Assembly: GCF_910594005.1 (NCBI RefSeq)
Contig: NC_057820.1
Coordinates: 7,941,001-8,005,000 of the forward strand
DNA length: 64,000 nt
Reading direction: 5' to 3'
Source: Cervus elaphus
Lineage: Eukaryota; Chordata; Mammalia; Artiodactyla; Cervidae
Part shown: positions 44,810 to 56,247 of the stretch, piece by piece
Layout: every line of letters starts with the position of its first letter
Numbering within the stretch: the stretch's first letter is position 1
Position numbers and translations under genes: made by a program
Notes under the pieces: model-generated
What the model was told of the DNA's origin: nothing
Databases searched by the model: none
The model's input: only the letters and a program-made list of their open reading frames with translations

Positions 44810-46091
44810 CCGCACAATTGCACTCATCTCACACGCTAGTAAAGCAATGCTCAAAATTCTCCAAGCCAGGCTTCAGCAATACATGAACCGTGAACTTCCA
44901 CATGTTAAAACTGGTTTTAGAAAAGGCAGAGGAACCAGAGATCAAATTGCCAACATCTGCTGGATCATCAAAAAAGCAATAGAGTTCCAGAAAAACATCT
45001 GTTTTTGCTTTATTGACTATGCCAAAGCCTTTGACTGTGTGGATCACAATAAACTGGAAAATTCTGAAAGAGATAGGAATACCAGACCACCTGACCTACC
45101 TCCTGAGAAACCTATATGCAGGTCAGGAAGCAACAGTTAGAACTGGACATGGACCAACAGACTGGTTCCAAATAGGAAAAGGAGTACGTCAAGGCTGTAT
45201 ATTTTACCCTGCTTATTTAACTTATATGCAGAGTACATCATGAGAAACGCTGGGCTGGATGAAGCACAAGCTGGAATCAAGGTTGCCAGGAGAAATATCA
45301 GTAACCTCAGACATGCAACTGATACCACCCTTATGGCAGAAGGTGAAGAACTAAAGAGCCTCTTGATGAAAGTGAAAGAGGAGAGTGAAAAAGTTGGCTT
45401 TAAGCTCAACATTCAGAAAACTAAGATCATGGTATCCGGTCCCATCACTTCATGGCAAATAGATGGGGAAACAGTGGAAACAATGTCAGACTTTATTTTT
45501 GGGGGCTCCAAAATCACTGCAGATGGTGACTGCAACCATGAAATTAAAAGACACTTACTCCCTGGAAGGAAAGTTATGACCAATCTAGACAGTATATTAA
45601 GAAGCAGAGACATTACTTGGTCAACAAAGATCCATCTAGTCAAGGCTATAGTTTTTCCAGTGGTCATGTATGGATGTGAGTTGGACTATAAAGAAAGCTG
45701 AGCACCAAAGAATTGATGCTTTTGAACTGTGGTGTTGGAGAAGACTCTTGAGAGTCCCTTGGACTGCAAGAAGATCCAACCAGTCAATCCTAAAGGAGAT
45801 CAGTCCTGAATATTCATTGGAAGGACTGATGTTGAAGCTGAAACTCCAATGCTTTGGCCACCTGATGTGAAGAGCTGACTAATTGGAAAAGACCCTGATG
45901 CTGGGAAAGATTGAGGGCAGGAAGAGAAGGGGATGACAGAGGATGAGATGGTTGGATGGCATCACCGACTCAATGGACATGAGTTTGGGTAAACTTCAGG
46001 AGTCGGTAATGGACAGGGAGGCCTGGCTTGCTGTGGTTCATGGGGCCACAAAGAGTCAGACATGACTTAGCAACTAAACTGAACTGAACTG
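44810..46091 (+). mobile_element. BovB LINE, sense, with degenerate reverse transcriptase
   Basis: About 1.28 kb ending in the tail aactgaactgaactga. The frame at 44712-45140 holds RTIALISHASKAMLKILQAR, GFRKGRGTRDQIANI and FIDYAKAFDCVDHNKL. A frameshift near 45050 moves the next block (KILKEIGIPDHLTYLLRNLY) to another frame. The frame at 45240-45701 carries the C-terminal part, where the catalytic YADD has become HATD (about 45310). Loosely matching flanks (atggacagaata at 44798-44809; atggcaaaaaata at 46092-46104) may be the target duplication. Confidence 0.93.
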
Positions 46092-46104
46092 ATGGCAAAA
46101 AATA

Positions 46105-47589
46105 GAGGAAGATCTTTTTAACTAACGTGATTTTCAGACAGTACTGTTCGGTGAAAAATGAAAAGTGCAAAAGTTTACCTATGGTAAACTATGCTTCATT
46201 AGCAAAGATGAGGACATAAGAAAATGCACACATACACACAATTTTGCAAAAGATATACAGGAAGGATAAATCAAATGCTAAAGTGATTGGTTACATTCAG
46301 AAGCTAGATAGAAAAGGGCTGGAAAGTAGTTGGCACAGGAACAGGTAATAGGATTAAGCAGAGAGGAAATCTTCTTTGTGTAGCTCTAACTCTTAGAATC
46401 ACAGGAATATGTTGCAAGCCTCCACATCAAATAATAAACAATTAATATCAACCAGAATGCAAGGGAATCCAGAGTGGAACACAAATAATATGAAATAAAC
46501 TCAATTGTATTAAAACAAATAGAAAAAGGAAAAAAAAAAAAAACACTCAAGGGGCTTGGAAAGCAAAGAACCAGCCTAAAAACCTTTGAAAAACTAGAAT
46601 ATGGATGAAATACTTAGTACAGTGAAAAATTATAAACTGTACACAAAAGCTGCAATTTAGTTAGCAATTTTGTTTCTCCTAATGATGCAAGTTAGCAGTT
46701 CTGAAAAATAGAGATACAGTTAATAATTCAGAAAGAAAGTTGATTGTTGTGGGAAAAATAAAGTTGACAACGAGACTGTGCAAACAGGCTATCTCTGCCA
46801 ATGAAATTCCAGCAGTATTGTTCAGAATGCCATTTCTCTGTTAATGGATATTCTTTTCACATTAATCACATAGTAATTGCAAATAACACAGAAACACAAA
46901 AGTCTTTTAAAATTCTCCAGTATACATTTATTTACACAGAACTGCTTTTTCTTCCCTAAAACTAAAGTTCTAAGATGATCTTTAATATCAATTTCTAAAA
47001 TTAAATAGGAAAAAAAAGGCTATTCTTTCATTGAATTCTTCAAGCTGGAGATCTTGGTTATTCTGAGAATTTAGGAACAAAGACTTTGGGGAATAAAATA
47101 ATGTCTTCTAGCAGCTTGAAAACTCCATCTTTTCTTTAGAAATAGTTGAGACTATTACCATTATAGGATAAAAATCCAATATAAAAGTATCATTTAAAGA
47201 TAGCAATTGTTAATGTGTAAAGAAAATATATTTTAAAAAAACTAAAATGAGTTCAGAATTTTCTGAACAAGGTATTTTGCTTTCAGGTTCCATTTGTCAA
47301 TATGTACATTCAACAAAGACCCACTAAGCACCAGCTTTGGACTGACCCCACTCATTCTGGTTCTGGTCACTCTCTGGTTCTGAGCACACATCAGTGAATG
47401 TAAAATGTAAGTAATTCTTATAGATCCAGCCCCAGGAATTTAGAAAATAAACATATGTTTCTTCGATATTGAAGGAGGGGTTATGGTACACGTGAAGAGT
47501 CTTCACTCTACTTTATTCTGCACATGGAGAGAAAGGGTACTTACACTGGCTAACAATCCAAGCACTTCAAAAACAGCATTTTGTCATAA
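46105..47589. other. Unassigned AT-rich stretch
   Basis: About 1.5 kb, A15-like run near 46530-46545, no gene or clear repeat. An L2-like scrap may lie at 47300-47340. Confidence 0.4.
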
Positions 47590-47670
47590 CCATGACCCTT
47601 CTCTGTGGCAAGTACTTGCTGTGTTTTACAGACCTGGAAACTATGGTTCAGAACCTCAAGTGATTAAACA
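47590..47670 (-). mobile_element. MIR SINE relic, antisense
   Basis: cagacctggaaactatggtt cagaacctc fits antisense MIR. Confidence 0.45.
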
Positions 47671-47999
47671 GAATTAGATAGAAGTAGAGCTAGAGACATT
47701 TAAAGAGTGATGAGAGGTTTCTAGCTTGAGCGGTAGGTCCCTCACTTTCATGATGTTCAAGAAAAAAAAATGAAAGAGAGAATGAATGGACATAAGGATT
47801 CCCATTATAGAGCTATTCATTGTCCATCTATAGGTCAGTTTCACAGTGTACTTTAGAGAGTAAATGGTTGTCCCTGAAGTTCTGGGAAGAGAATTTCTAT
47901 GGAGGCATTAAGCATAAGAAATGAGATAAAATAAGATTGTTGCATCGATCTGATGAAGTGGCAAGGAGAAAGACAACCTGGGGACAGTATCCTTCTTAT

Positions 48000-48080
48000 T
48001 TCTAATTCCTACCTTTGTGGCCTTGGGCAAAGAGCTAATATCTTGGACATCAAAGTTTCATCTGTAAAATAAAAATAATG
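48000..48080 (+). mobile_element. MIR SINE relic
   Basis: ttgtggccttgggcaaagag and tttcatctgtaaaataaaaa are the sense MIR core. Confidence 0.65.
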
Positions 48081-49234
48081 AAACTGGTTTTGCAATACTG
48101 TTGGATGTGAGAGAGGAAAAAGAAAAAAACATGTTGAATACAAATCATCTGGGGTACAGTTAGCATTTGGTTACTACTGCCTCCCTTCATGGGTCCTGCC
48201 TCAAGGTCAAAACAGGACCCGCAGAAACACTGAGTTGGTTGTGGGCTGCCTGACCTAGGACAAGTCCCCAGGGGAGAGGACTATGAATGGAAGAAGCTGA
48301 GGTAATAGGATCTGGATGGGCAGAGTCTATAAGGCAGCATTTTGGGACAAAGCCACAGATGTGATGATTGAATTCTGGAATTGTCCTCTGCAGGTCTTCA
48401 AAGTCAAGCTGACTCTGATCCAGTGAGCTTTCACCCAGAAACAGCAGATGGTCTTTATGTTTTTTTAGGACCCTTCTAGCCCTCAGGCTCTGTGATAGAA
48501 TCATCTTTAACATAACCAGCCTTTAATTTTCTTTTTCCAGCATTTTCTTCTGAAAGTTGGAGAGTACAACTGATTGCTTACCTTCCACTGCCTCACAGTG
48601 GGGCTTATTTATAGAATAACCACATGACAGCCAGAAATACCTTCAGATCAGGAGGGACACCGACCATCTGTTCTTCGGATAACGTGCTTCGAGTGATTTC
48701 TCCGGGATTCTGGTACTTAACAAAATGTTGCCACAGCATCATCCAATCTGTGTATTTATAGGAAGGAGAATGTGTGTATGTTACATATTTGGACTTGTTT
48801 CTTTCAGCGGGAGAAATATAGCCTCTGCCATATGTTTGCTGCACACATAATTACCTTCCCACTCCTTACATCCAATTTTAAATATTTCACTATTCATGTA
48901 GCAGCAGGTTAGAATCTTCCCCTTGAGTCCAGATACACTTACACTCATCATCCTGGAAGAGAAGCCCTTTGTGAGATGGTCATTAATCAGATAATTGCTA
49001 ACTTTCAAGCTGATTCTCTAAATAAACATTCCCCATCTTGAGGTACCTCCTGGAGCTAGGAGAGAAGCCATGGTGCCCATGTTGTTTCTAAGGCATGTGC
49101 CTTCTCAATCCCCCTGACTCCCCCCAACCCCTACTGCCCCTCTTGTGTAAATAAAGAAGTTGTTGATAGTAATGAAAATCATAACTGTGTTGACTGAACT
49201 TGGTCCTTAAGCCATGCTGAGCTACACACAGTAT
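48081..49234. other. Unassigned stretch
   Basis: About 1.15 kb. The minus-strand 108-codon frame (48187-48513) has no recognised family and no supporting splice or start context. Another 79-codon frame lies at 48605-48844. Confidence 0.4.
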
Positions 49235-49600
49235 ATGCATTATCTGGTTTTATGTATCACTACAGCTTTCTGGGGTGGGACTCCTAATACTCCCACCTTG
49301 TTCAGTCACTAAGTCATTCCTGACTCTTTGCAATCCCATGAACTGCAGCATTCCAGATTTCCCTGTCCTTCACTATCTCCCAGAGTTTGCTCAGACTCAC
49401 GTCCATTGAGTCAGTGATGCCATCCAACCATCTCATCCTCTGTCGACCCTTTCTCCTCTTGCCTTTAATCTTTCCCAGTATCAGGGTCTTTTCCAGTGAG
49501 TTGGCTCTTTGTATCAGGTGGCCATACAGATGAGAAAGCTGAGGCTTAGAGGGAGTAAATAGCTCTTTAAAAAGTCCCTTGACTTCAAGAGAGAGTGGGT
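49235..49600 (-). mobile_element. MIR SINE relic split by a BovB tail
   Basis: The antisense MIR left part (gggtgggactcctaatactc, to about 49300) and right part (cagatgagaaagctgaggct, from about 49526) are separated by BovB. Confidence 0.6.
49301..49525 (-). mobile_element. BovB LINE 3'-tail fragment inside a MIR
   Basis: ttcagtcactaagtcattcc to tttgtatcaggtggccat. The minus-strand frame includes [20 protein letters not shown]. Confidence 0.88.
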
Positions 49601-49799
49601 TCAGGCAGAAACCTCCTGTCCCCAATGTGACTTCAGGTCCTGCCAGGACCTAGGGGTGAAAATACACTTCTGAGAGCAGTTATCTAAGCTCTGTCTCAGG
49701 CCCCCACCAGCTTCCTCCCCATCTGGAAAGAAATAGAAAAAAGAACAGGGATGGTTTCAAGCCTAGATCTGCCTGTCTAAAGGGGATTTCTTTTTGTTG

Positions 49800-50426
49800 A
49801 ATATTTCCAACATTCATTGATTCAACCAATATTCAATGAAAGTCTTCCAAGCGCCAAATATTTCTTTAGACTCTGGGGATACTGTACTCCATAAAGAAGC
49901 CAGAGCCCCCTTTCTCATGGGACTGATAATTCTGAAAATGAGACTGACAAACAAAGAAGAAAACAGCAGGAAATCATAAAGTCTGCCATAGAAGCGATAC
50001 TGAGCAATACTCAGAGACAGCTCTGTGGTTGCTTCAACTTTAGGTTTGATGGAGTGAACTGAGGTCAGAATGAGAAGATCAGGCAAATGAAACTCCTGGA
50101 GAAGAACGTTTCAGACAGAGGGGAACAGCTCATCCTCTTAAAGATTCAGATGAAAGCATAGAAGAACCAGAACTCCTGTATGTGAAGGAATTCGGCAAGG
50201 AAAGGGAGTGCAGAGGCAAGTAGGGACATGTCGTGAATATATTGGCTGTGTATCAGGGTAGGGAGACTGGAATTTAGTAAGGTGTTAATAGATGATGTGG
50301 AGGATTTTTATAATCTGATGTGGAGGATGTTTAAAATCTGATTTACATTTTCAGAATTTGGAATGGATTTTAAGATGGGGTAGAGTTGATGAGAACAGAA
50401 GCAAGAAGAAGCATTAAGATACTAAC
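49800..50426 (-). mobile_element. L2 LINE 3' part, antisense
   Basis: cattgattcaaccaatattc, gccccctttctcatgggact, then gaagaacgtttcagacagag and gaatggattttaagatgggg follow a long antisense L2 3' region. The solo LTR follows directly. Confidence 0.6.
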
Positions 50427-50502
50427 ACAGTGTTACTGAGTCCAAGCTTGTACTGCTCACCACAAGAGCAGACCAGTAGAGTGAGAGATGAGTTGCTGGG
50501 GC

Positions 50503-50518
50503 AAGAAATAGTGATTTT
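50503..50518 (+). repeat. Target-site duplication of the MPHOSPH6 retrocopy, left copy
   Basis: AAGAAATAGTGATTTT, identical over 16 bp to 51606-51621. On the minus strand it begins AAAA, the preferred L1-endonuclease junction. Confidence 0.95.
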
Positions 50519-51605
50519 TTTTTTATATGAAAACAGCTATTTATTATAGAACAATGTCTAAAAATTAATGAAAGGCTTAAACAACAACAAAAAACATAAT
50601 TCCACACATGACATTGACTTTGTAGCATGAAAATTCTTAGTGCGAAGAGGCAAGTTTGTTCTTGATGAATTAATATAATAAATTCTTAAGACATGATTCC
50701 AAAATATATGTATGAACTGACTTGACATGTTTATAAACATAAGGGCAATTTAAACACTGGTATTAGTTTCCATGAGTTCAATTTAAGGTTAGTGACTGGA
50801 GAGTTATATTAGAAAAAAATATCTGAGATAAAATATTCTTTAGGGAGCTACCACATACCTATGTACATTTGAAGACCAAGGGTTAAAAGTTCACTCTTGA
50901 TGAACACCGCTAAGCAAAGGATGTATAACATCCATCACACGTCTGTTTCAAAAACATGGAACAAACATGTTTCCAAAAGTATACATTTCTTTACAAATAA
51001 ACATTACAACACTAATAACTATAGAGGAACTGACAGAGTGCGTTCCAAAATATGCTCTCATCACTGAGCCACATCTTAAGGCCTCCACTTTAATCTTGGG
51101 GCTTTAAGAACATCTTCTTTGCTTTAATTGGTTTCATGTCTCCATTTTTATCTTCTTCGTAAATGGCACGGTCTCTTTTCTTGGCAAACGTTTTCCCAAT
51201 TGTCCACACCAAGGTCTCATATCTTCTAGCCATTTCTTCATCTGACACATTGAGTTCCACTGTTTGCTCTTCAACTTCTTCTGCTTTGTTCTTAGCGTTC
51301 ATCTGAAGCATTAATTTCTCAACCTCAGGATTAAATCCTCTGAATGACATTCTTCCATAGAGAAGATCTTCACACAACAAGAAACGCTGCTCTTCTATAA
51401 TGAAACTCTCTTTCTCTTTCAGCTCAGGCAAATCAAGTACCAGTGCTCTTCACTAATGATTTTCTTTTCTTCCTCTTCTAGTTGTTTCTTGGTTTCCGAG
51501 TCCAGTCCCCTTTGCATGAACTTCACGCGCAACAAGTTCTTGGACAACTTCGTTTTGTGCTCGGCCGCCATACTGACTCCCACCAGGCGCCGCAGTCTGC
51601 AACTG
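50519..51605 (-). pseudogene. MPHOSPH6: Processed pseudogene of MPHOSPH6 (M-phase phosphoprotein 6)
   Basis: The parent gene encodes a 160-residue nucleolar cofactor of the RNA exosome that acts in 5.8S rRNA 3' processing. Here the intron-less copy starts with ATG at 51571 and reads MAAEHKTKLSKNLLRVKFMQ and on to HWYL (46 codons). One base is missing at about 51433-51434, and from there the frame shifts. The second part (51090-51431) reads PELKEKESFIIEEQ, LLYGRMSFRGFNPEVEKLML and IKAKKMFLKPQD and ends at TAA (51092-51090). The coding span is 482 bp against 483 for an intact 160-codon frame, so the deletion is the only length change. A 3' UTR follows, with AATAAA at 50545-50540 and a poly(A) tail (plus-strand T-run to 50524). 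Perfect 16-bp target duplications prove L1-type retroposition. It is unlikely to make functional protein; identity of the family is near certain. Confidence 0.96.
50540..50545 (-). promoter_or_regulatory. Poly(A) signal of the retrocopied transcript
   Basis: AATAAA on the minus strand, about 15 nt upstream of the retained poly(A) tail. Confidence 0.85.
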
Positions 51606-51621
51606 AAGAAATAGTGATTTT
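51606..51621 (+). repeat. Target-site duplication of the MPHOSPH6 retrocopy, right copy
   Basis: Second copy of AAGAAATAGTGATTTT. It overlaps the end of the LTR poly(A) signal. Confidence 0.95.
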
Positions 51622-51624
51622 ATT
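51619..51624 (-). promoter_or_regulatory. LTR poly(A) signal
   Basis: AATAAA on the minus strand, 77 bp downstream of the LTR TATA box. The retrocopy landed at this A-rich site. Confidence 0.7.
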
Positions 51625-51700
51625 TGGAAAGTCAGAAGACCAAGAAGGTGGTGGACTAGTGCTCCAAAGAAGCACCTTACCTGAGTTAGAATTCAAGATT

Positions 51701-51708
51701 ATTTTATA
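51701..51708 (-). promoter_or_regulatory. LTR TATA box
   Basis: TATAAAAT on the minus strand within cttttctataaaataatc, at the position expected between U3 and R. Confidence 0.65.
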
Positions 51709-52037
51709 GAAAAGGGGAGGGAGTGTGGCTGCTTGCTGCAGACTTCTTGATGCTGGAATCTTTTGTTCTTGCAGCTGCCCATGGAGGTCAGAACATGATG
51801 TTCCTATAAACTTCCAAAAATATTATCCTCTGTTTGTCTCTATATGAACAGAAAAGTGTTATATGTTTAAAAGTCAGAGCCTTGAGAATGAGCTATCCGG
51901 TATATTTCAGGTTATAGGTAACATTCTTTCACAGAAGGTGCAGACAGCATAACCAAGCACAGGTAACAGAGTGTAAAGATAAATCTAAAGGAATAGCTGC
52001 AGTTTGAAGTCAGGTTTTTTCTTCTTTGTTACAACAG

Positions 52038-52289
52038 AAACGCTAGGTTAGTGGAAGGAGCAGCAACTTTTGCCTGAGTGGGACTGCCCAGGCAGGGGAT
52101 AGAGCATGCATCTCTTTTGAATTCTATCTAGAAAGAGAAATAAGCTCTCATCAGGTAGAGAAAGGAGGAAGAATGTTTCAGAGGAAACAGACATTGCAAA
52201 TGTACAGAGTATGTTAGGGAAACGGTGAATGTTTATCTCCAGACAGTGGTTTGATCAAAAATGTTGGAAACAGACCAGGAGGGCTTTGA
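52038..52289. other. Unassigned stretch
   Basis: Flank of the solo LTR; nothing recognised. Confidence 0.35.
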
Positions 52290-52410
52290 GCAAGTGCATC
52301 CTTATCTCAGAGAGAGCCCCTCACTATGCAAACGAGCAAAACCAGAATCTACAGCTCAGCAAGACTCTCAGGTGAATTGCATGAACATCTGAGTCTGAGA
52401 AATCCTGGTT
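52290..52410 (+). mobile_element. MER5A-like relic
   Basis: accagaatctacagctcagc, actctcaggtgaattgcatg and gagtctgagaaatcctggtt resemble the second half of a MER5-type hAT element. Confidence 0.4.
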
Positions 52411-53789
52411 TAGATAAACATGCTATTGTTCACAGTACATCAGGCCTGAGAAAGCCAGAGAGGACGTAGAACTGGGCAGAAACCCGCGGAGGGACAGCAG
52501 CTGGGGCCTGGGGTGGGCACTGGATCTTCTGCCTCCTCCTTCCAGCTGTGCTTCGGGCAGAGCTGCAGGGAGAGAAGTATTCTCAGGGCCCCTCTTTGCC
52601 TATGTCTACCTGTGAAGGTATTACTTACTTTAAATGGATGCAAAGACAAATTGGAAGGAATAAAGAAATGAATTTTCTGAAAGAAAAACACAAAAATGTC
52701 CCTTGATTGTCATCAGGAGAACTTGTGCACTGAAAAAAGGAGAGATTTACTGTTATTTTTCAAGAGAGAAACTGTCTAGATCACTTGATTTACTCCTGTA
52801 TGGAGTTTGGGTCATTCTTTTGTGCATTTGAGGAATCTACTCTTTTATGATGTTATGTTATTGCTATACAAACAGAAGTTTCTTTTTCTTATACTATGTT
52901 TTTCATAATTCTTATCATCCTTTAAGATACTATATTCTTTTTTAATACAGTATTGTTTGCATCTGAATATTTACAGTGTAAACTTCGACCACGGTGGACT
53001 ACAGTTTGAGGTGCTGGGAATAAAGTTAATAAAAAATAACCTAAAATGTGAAATTACACTCGGTGTATGTGAAATGTGTCTTTGATGCTCATGCAACTTG
53101 TTTATTTCAGTGCTGGATGGCATGTCACTCTGTCTTAAATCTCTGCAAGAAAAAAAAAATCAATTAGCGTTGTAGAGCTGGTAATTCTACACTATATTCT
53201 GCAACAAGGGGAATGACAGAGAAAGAGCAATTTACGCTGATAGCTACATCAACTGTTGTACAGTTGATTAAAAATTTAACAGTTTTTCTGATGAATGTCC
53301 TAGCTCAGATTTGAAAAACACTGACGGATTTAATTTTCCACTGACTAAATAATCATTTTATAAACCATGTATAATTCATGTAATGGCAATGTTATGGGCT
53401 TGTTAAAAATGACTGCTACTAAACAGTTAAGACTCTGTAGCCAACACAGACTTACAATGGATTATTATCAGAATTAGTTGGCACCCAATAAATAGAATGG
53501 GCTTTTGCATTCTGAATCTTTAAAATGAAGTGAATTTAAGCTATTAGCCTCAGTAACATCCACCCCACCCCTTTGGCCACAACTCCAAAATATATGTTTG
53601 GGAAAAAATGAAATTTATTTGGTTCTAAGGCTATTTATCAGTCAAATAACATTAAACAAGATATTTAGCTTTCCTAAGTTCAGTTTTCTCACTAGGAAAG
53701 TGGTGATAGTGGTACTTACTAAACAGAGTTTGCAGGGAGAAAGTTAAGTGATTTTTTTTCTTTTTTTTAAACTACTTAAAGTGTATTTT
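52411..53789. other. Unassigned stretch
   Basis: About 1.4 kb, AT-rich after 52620, with T-runs at about 53751-53769 and 53787-53800. No exon or repeat recognised. Confidence 0.4.
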
Positions 53790-53804
53790 TTTTTTTTTAC
53801 AGAA

Positions 53805-54070
53805 ACGGAGAAAAAAGCTTGAAACTTCATATGGAACTGCAAAAGACCCTAAGAGTAGTCAAAGGAATTTTGAACAGGAACCAAGTGGAAGAACTCATGG
53901 TTTGAAAAATATAACCAGGCTACAGTAATGCAAACAGTACCGTAATAGCATAAACTGAACACATACAACAACGGCACAGAATGGAAACTCCAGAAACAAA
54001 CCCACACATCTGTAGTCAACTGATACTTAACAAGGGTCTCAAGAATATACACTGCATTAAACACAACATG
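53805..54070 (+). mobile_element. L1 LINE ORF2 fragment, sense
   Basis: The plus strand codes in broken frames for HMELQKTLRVVKGILN and NPHICSQLILNKGLKNI, the L1 ORF2 region after the reverse transcriptase. Stops are present. Confidence 0.75.
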
Positions 54071-54499
54071 TGATTTACTTTATAAAATATATAAATTAGT
54101 ACATCTCTCATACTTTAAGGGAGCTACTTTTTTATCCTAAAGTTTAAGACTTCTCTTTCGTATCCAGTGAATAATATGGGCTCTGATTTAATTGGGTCCA
54201 TGAAATGCATGCAACTAGAAAATTAAACTTTGTGCTAAAAAATCGATTACATTAGAGAGTCCCCTGTTCTTCTTCCACACACTAGGGTATAAAGAAAAAG
54301 TTACTTGATCAACTTGTGGCATATGAGATAATATAGCTGAACTACTCAATTAGAGTTTTCATCTATCAAGTCATCATTTTGGTATCATGCCACTATATAA
54401 TTTGTTCCTTTGACTTTTCCTTTTCTTGCTTTCTTTTTGCTTGCTTACTTCAGTTTTTTATCCTTCATTCCCTCCTTTCCTTCTTCCCTTCTTTCTTTT
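54071..54499. other. Unassigned stretch, T/C-rich at the end
   Basis: A pyrimidine-rich run lies at about 54412-54510. Nothing else recognised. Confidence 0.35.
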
Positions 54500-54790
54500 T
54501 TTTTTTTTGTTCCAATTACCAAGCCAGGGTTTGGGATATAAAGTTGACTAATGCATGAACTTCAAGGTACTCTCAGTCAGGTTGCGGAAATATACACTTC
54601 AAACCCTCACAAGTCTATAAAATTCGTGCTACAATAGCACAGAGGGGAAAGTGAACCTTTTTCTTTTACCTTCAAGGGAAGTCTTCTCAGAAGAAGTGAC
54701 CTTTAGCTGGGCCTTCCAAAATGAATAAGGGTGCTACACCCTTATGAATAAGAATGGATAATGGTATCTTGAGCAAAGAGTCATGCACAA
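54500..54790 (-). mobile_element. L2 LINE relic, antisense
   Basis: ccaagccagggtttgggata, tgaacttcaaggtactctca, agtcttctcagaagaagtga and ctgggccttccaaaatgaat follow the antisense L2 3' region. Confidence 0.55.
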
Positions 54791-54856
54791 GGGAAACAAC
54801 TGTCATGCTGCTTAATGCAAGATGTTAATACTTACTGAAAATTTTCTCATTGTCAT

Positions 54857-56247
54857 TGTTGTTCAGTTGCTGAGTTGTGTCTGACTCTTTGTGACCCCAA
54901 GAACTGCAGCATGCCAGGCTCCCCTGGACTTCACCATCTCCCAGAATGTGCTTGAACTCATGTCCATTGAGTTGGTGATGCGATCTAACCATCTCAACCC
55001 CTGCTGCTCTTATTTTTCTTTTGCCCTCAATTGTTTCCAGCATCAGGGTCTTTACCAATGAATCAGTTCTTTGCATCAGATGGCCAAAGTATTGGAGCTT
55101 CAGCTCCAGCATCAGTCATTCTAATGAATGGTCAGGATTGATTTCCTTTAGGATTGACTGCTTTGATCTCCTTGCAGTCCAAGGGACTCTAAAGCGTCTT
55201 CTTCAGCACCAGAGTTTGAAAGCATCAGTTCTTTGGTGCTTAGGCTTCTTTATGGTTCATCTCTCACATCCATACATGACTACTGGAAAAACCATAGTTT
55301 TGACTGTACAGACCTTTGTCAGCAAAGTGATGTCACTGTTTGTCATAGCTTTCCTTCCAAGGAGCAAGCAGCTTTTAATTTCATGGCTGCAGTCAGGGTC
55401 CACAGTGATTTTGGAGCCCAAGAAAATAAAATCTGTCACTGCTTCCATTTTTCCCATTAATTTGTCATGAAGTGATGGAACTGGATGCCATGATCTTCAT
55501 TTTATGAATGTTGAGTTTCAAGCCAGCTTTTTCAACTTCTTCGTTCACCTCATTAAGGGGCTCTTTAGTTCCTCTTTACTTTCTACCATTACAATGATAT
55601 CATCTGCATATCTGAGGTTCTTGATATTTCTTCTGGCTATTTTGATTCCGACTTGTGATTCATCCAGCTTGGCATTTCGCATGATATATTCTGCATATAA
55701 GTTAAATAAGCAGGATGACAATAAAAAGCCTTGTCATAGTCCTTTCCCAATTTTCAACCAGTCAGTTGTTCTATGCCTGGTTCTAATTGTTGCTTCTTGA
55801 CAGAGAAGACTCTTGAAAGTTCCCTGGACTGCAAGCAGATCCAACCAATCAACCCTAAAGGAGATCAGTCATGAATATTCATTGGAAGGACTGATGCTGA
55901 AGCTGAAACTCCAATACTTTGGCCACCTGATGTGAAGAACTGACTCCTTGGAAAAGACCCTGCTGCTGGGAAAGATTGAAGGCAGGAGGAGAAGGAGATG
56001 ACAGAGGATGAGATGGCTGGGTGGCATCACTGACGTGGTGGACATGAGTTTGAGCAAGTTTTGGGAGTTGGTGATGGACAGGGAAACCTGGTGTGCTGCA
56101 GTCTATGGGGTCGCAAAGGATTAGACATGATTGAGCAACTGAACTGACTGACTGACTTGCATATAGGTTTCTCAGGAGAAAGGTAAGCTGGTCTCTTTCC
56201 CATCTCTTTAAGAATTTTCCACAGTTTGTTGTGATCCACACAGTCAG
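54857..56247 (-). mobile_element. BovB LINE, antisense, interrupted by a second BovB
   Basis: The outer copy runs 54857-55802 (tail ttgttcagttgctgagttgt to ttctaattgttgcttcttga). It resumes at about 56154 (cttgcatataggtttctcag) to 56247 (ttgtgatccacacagtcaga). The two halves join without overlap if the inner copy is removed. Confidence 0.92.
55803..56153 (+). mobile_element. BovB LINE 3' end inserted in the outer BovB, sense
   Basis: Starts gagaagactcttgaaagttc and ends in the tail gaactgactgactga. It is only the last roughly 350 bp of BovB and lies opposite to its host, so it can pair with 54857-55205. Confidence 0.92.

Larger units (their letters stand above)
50431..52033 (-). mobile_element. 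Solo LTR of an endogenous retrovirus, split by a retrocopy
   Basis: Plus-strand ends TGTTACTGAG (50431) and TTTGTTACA (52033) are inverted, and the 4-bp duplication acag stands at 50427-50430 and 52034-52037. Removing the inserted retrocopy leaves about 500 bp. On the minus strand a TATA box, a poly(A) signal about 80 bp later, and a roughly 90-bp R/U5 tail ending agtaaca are in the right order. The 4-bp duplication suits a gammaretrovirus-like class I element; the family name is not known to me. No internal retroviral genes are present. Confidence 0.82.

Noticed and set aside
48187..48513. 108-codon minus-strand frame, possible exon
   Set aside because: No recognised family, no convincing splice sites and no neighbouring exon. 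Cannot be supported.
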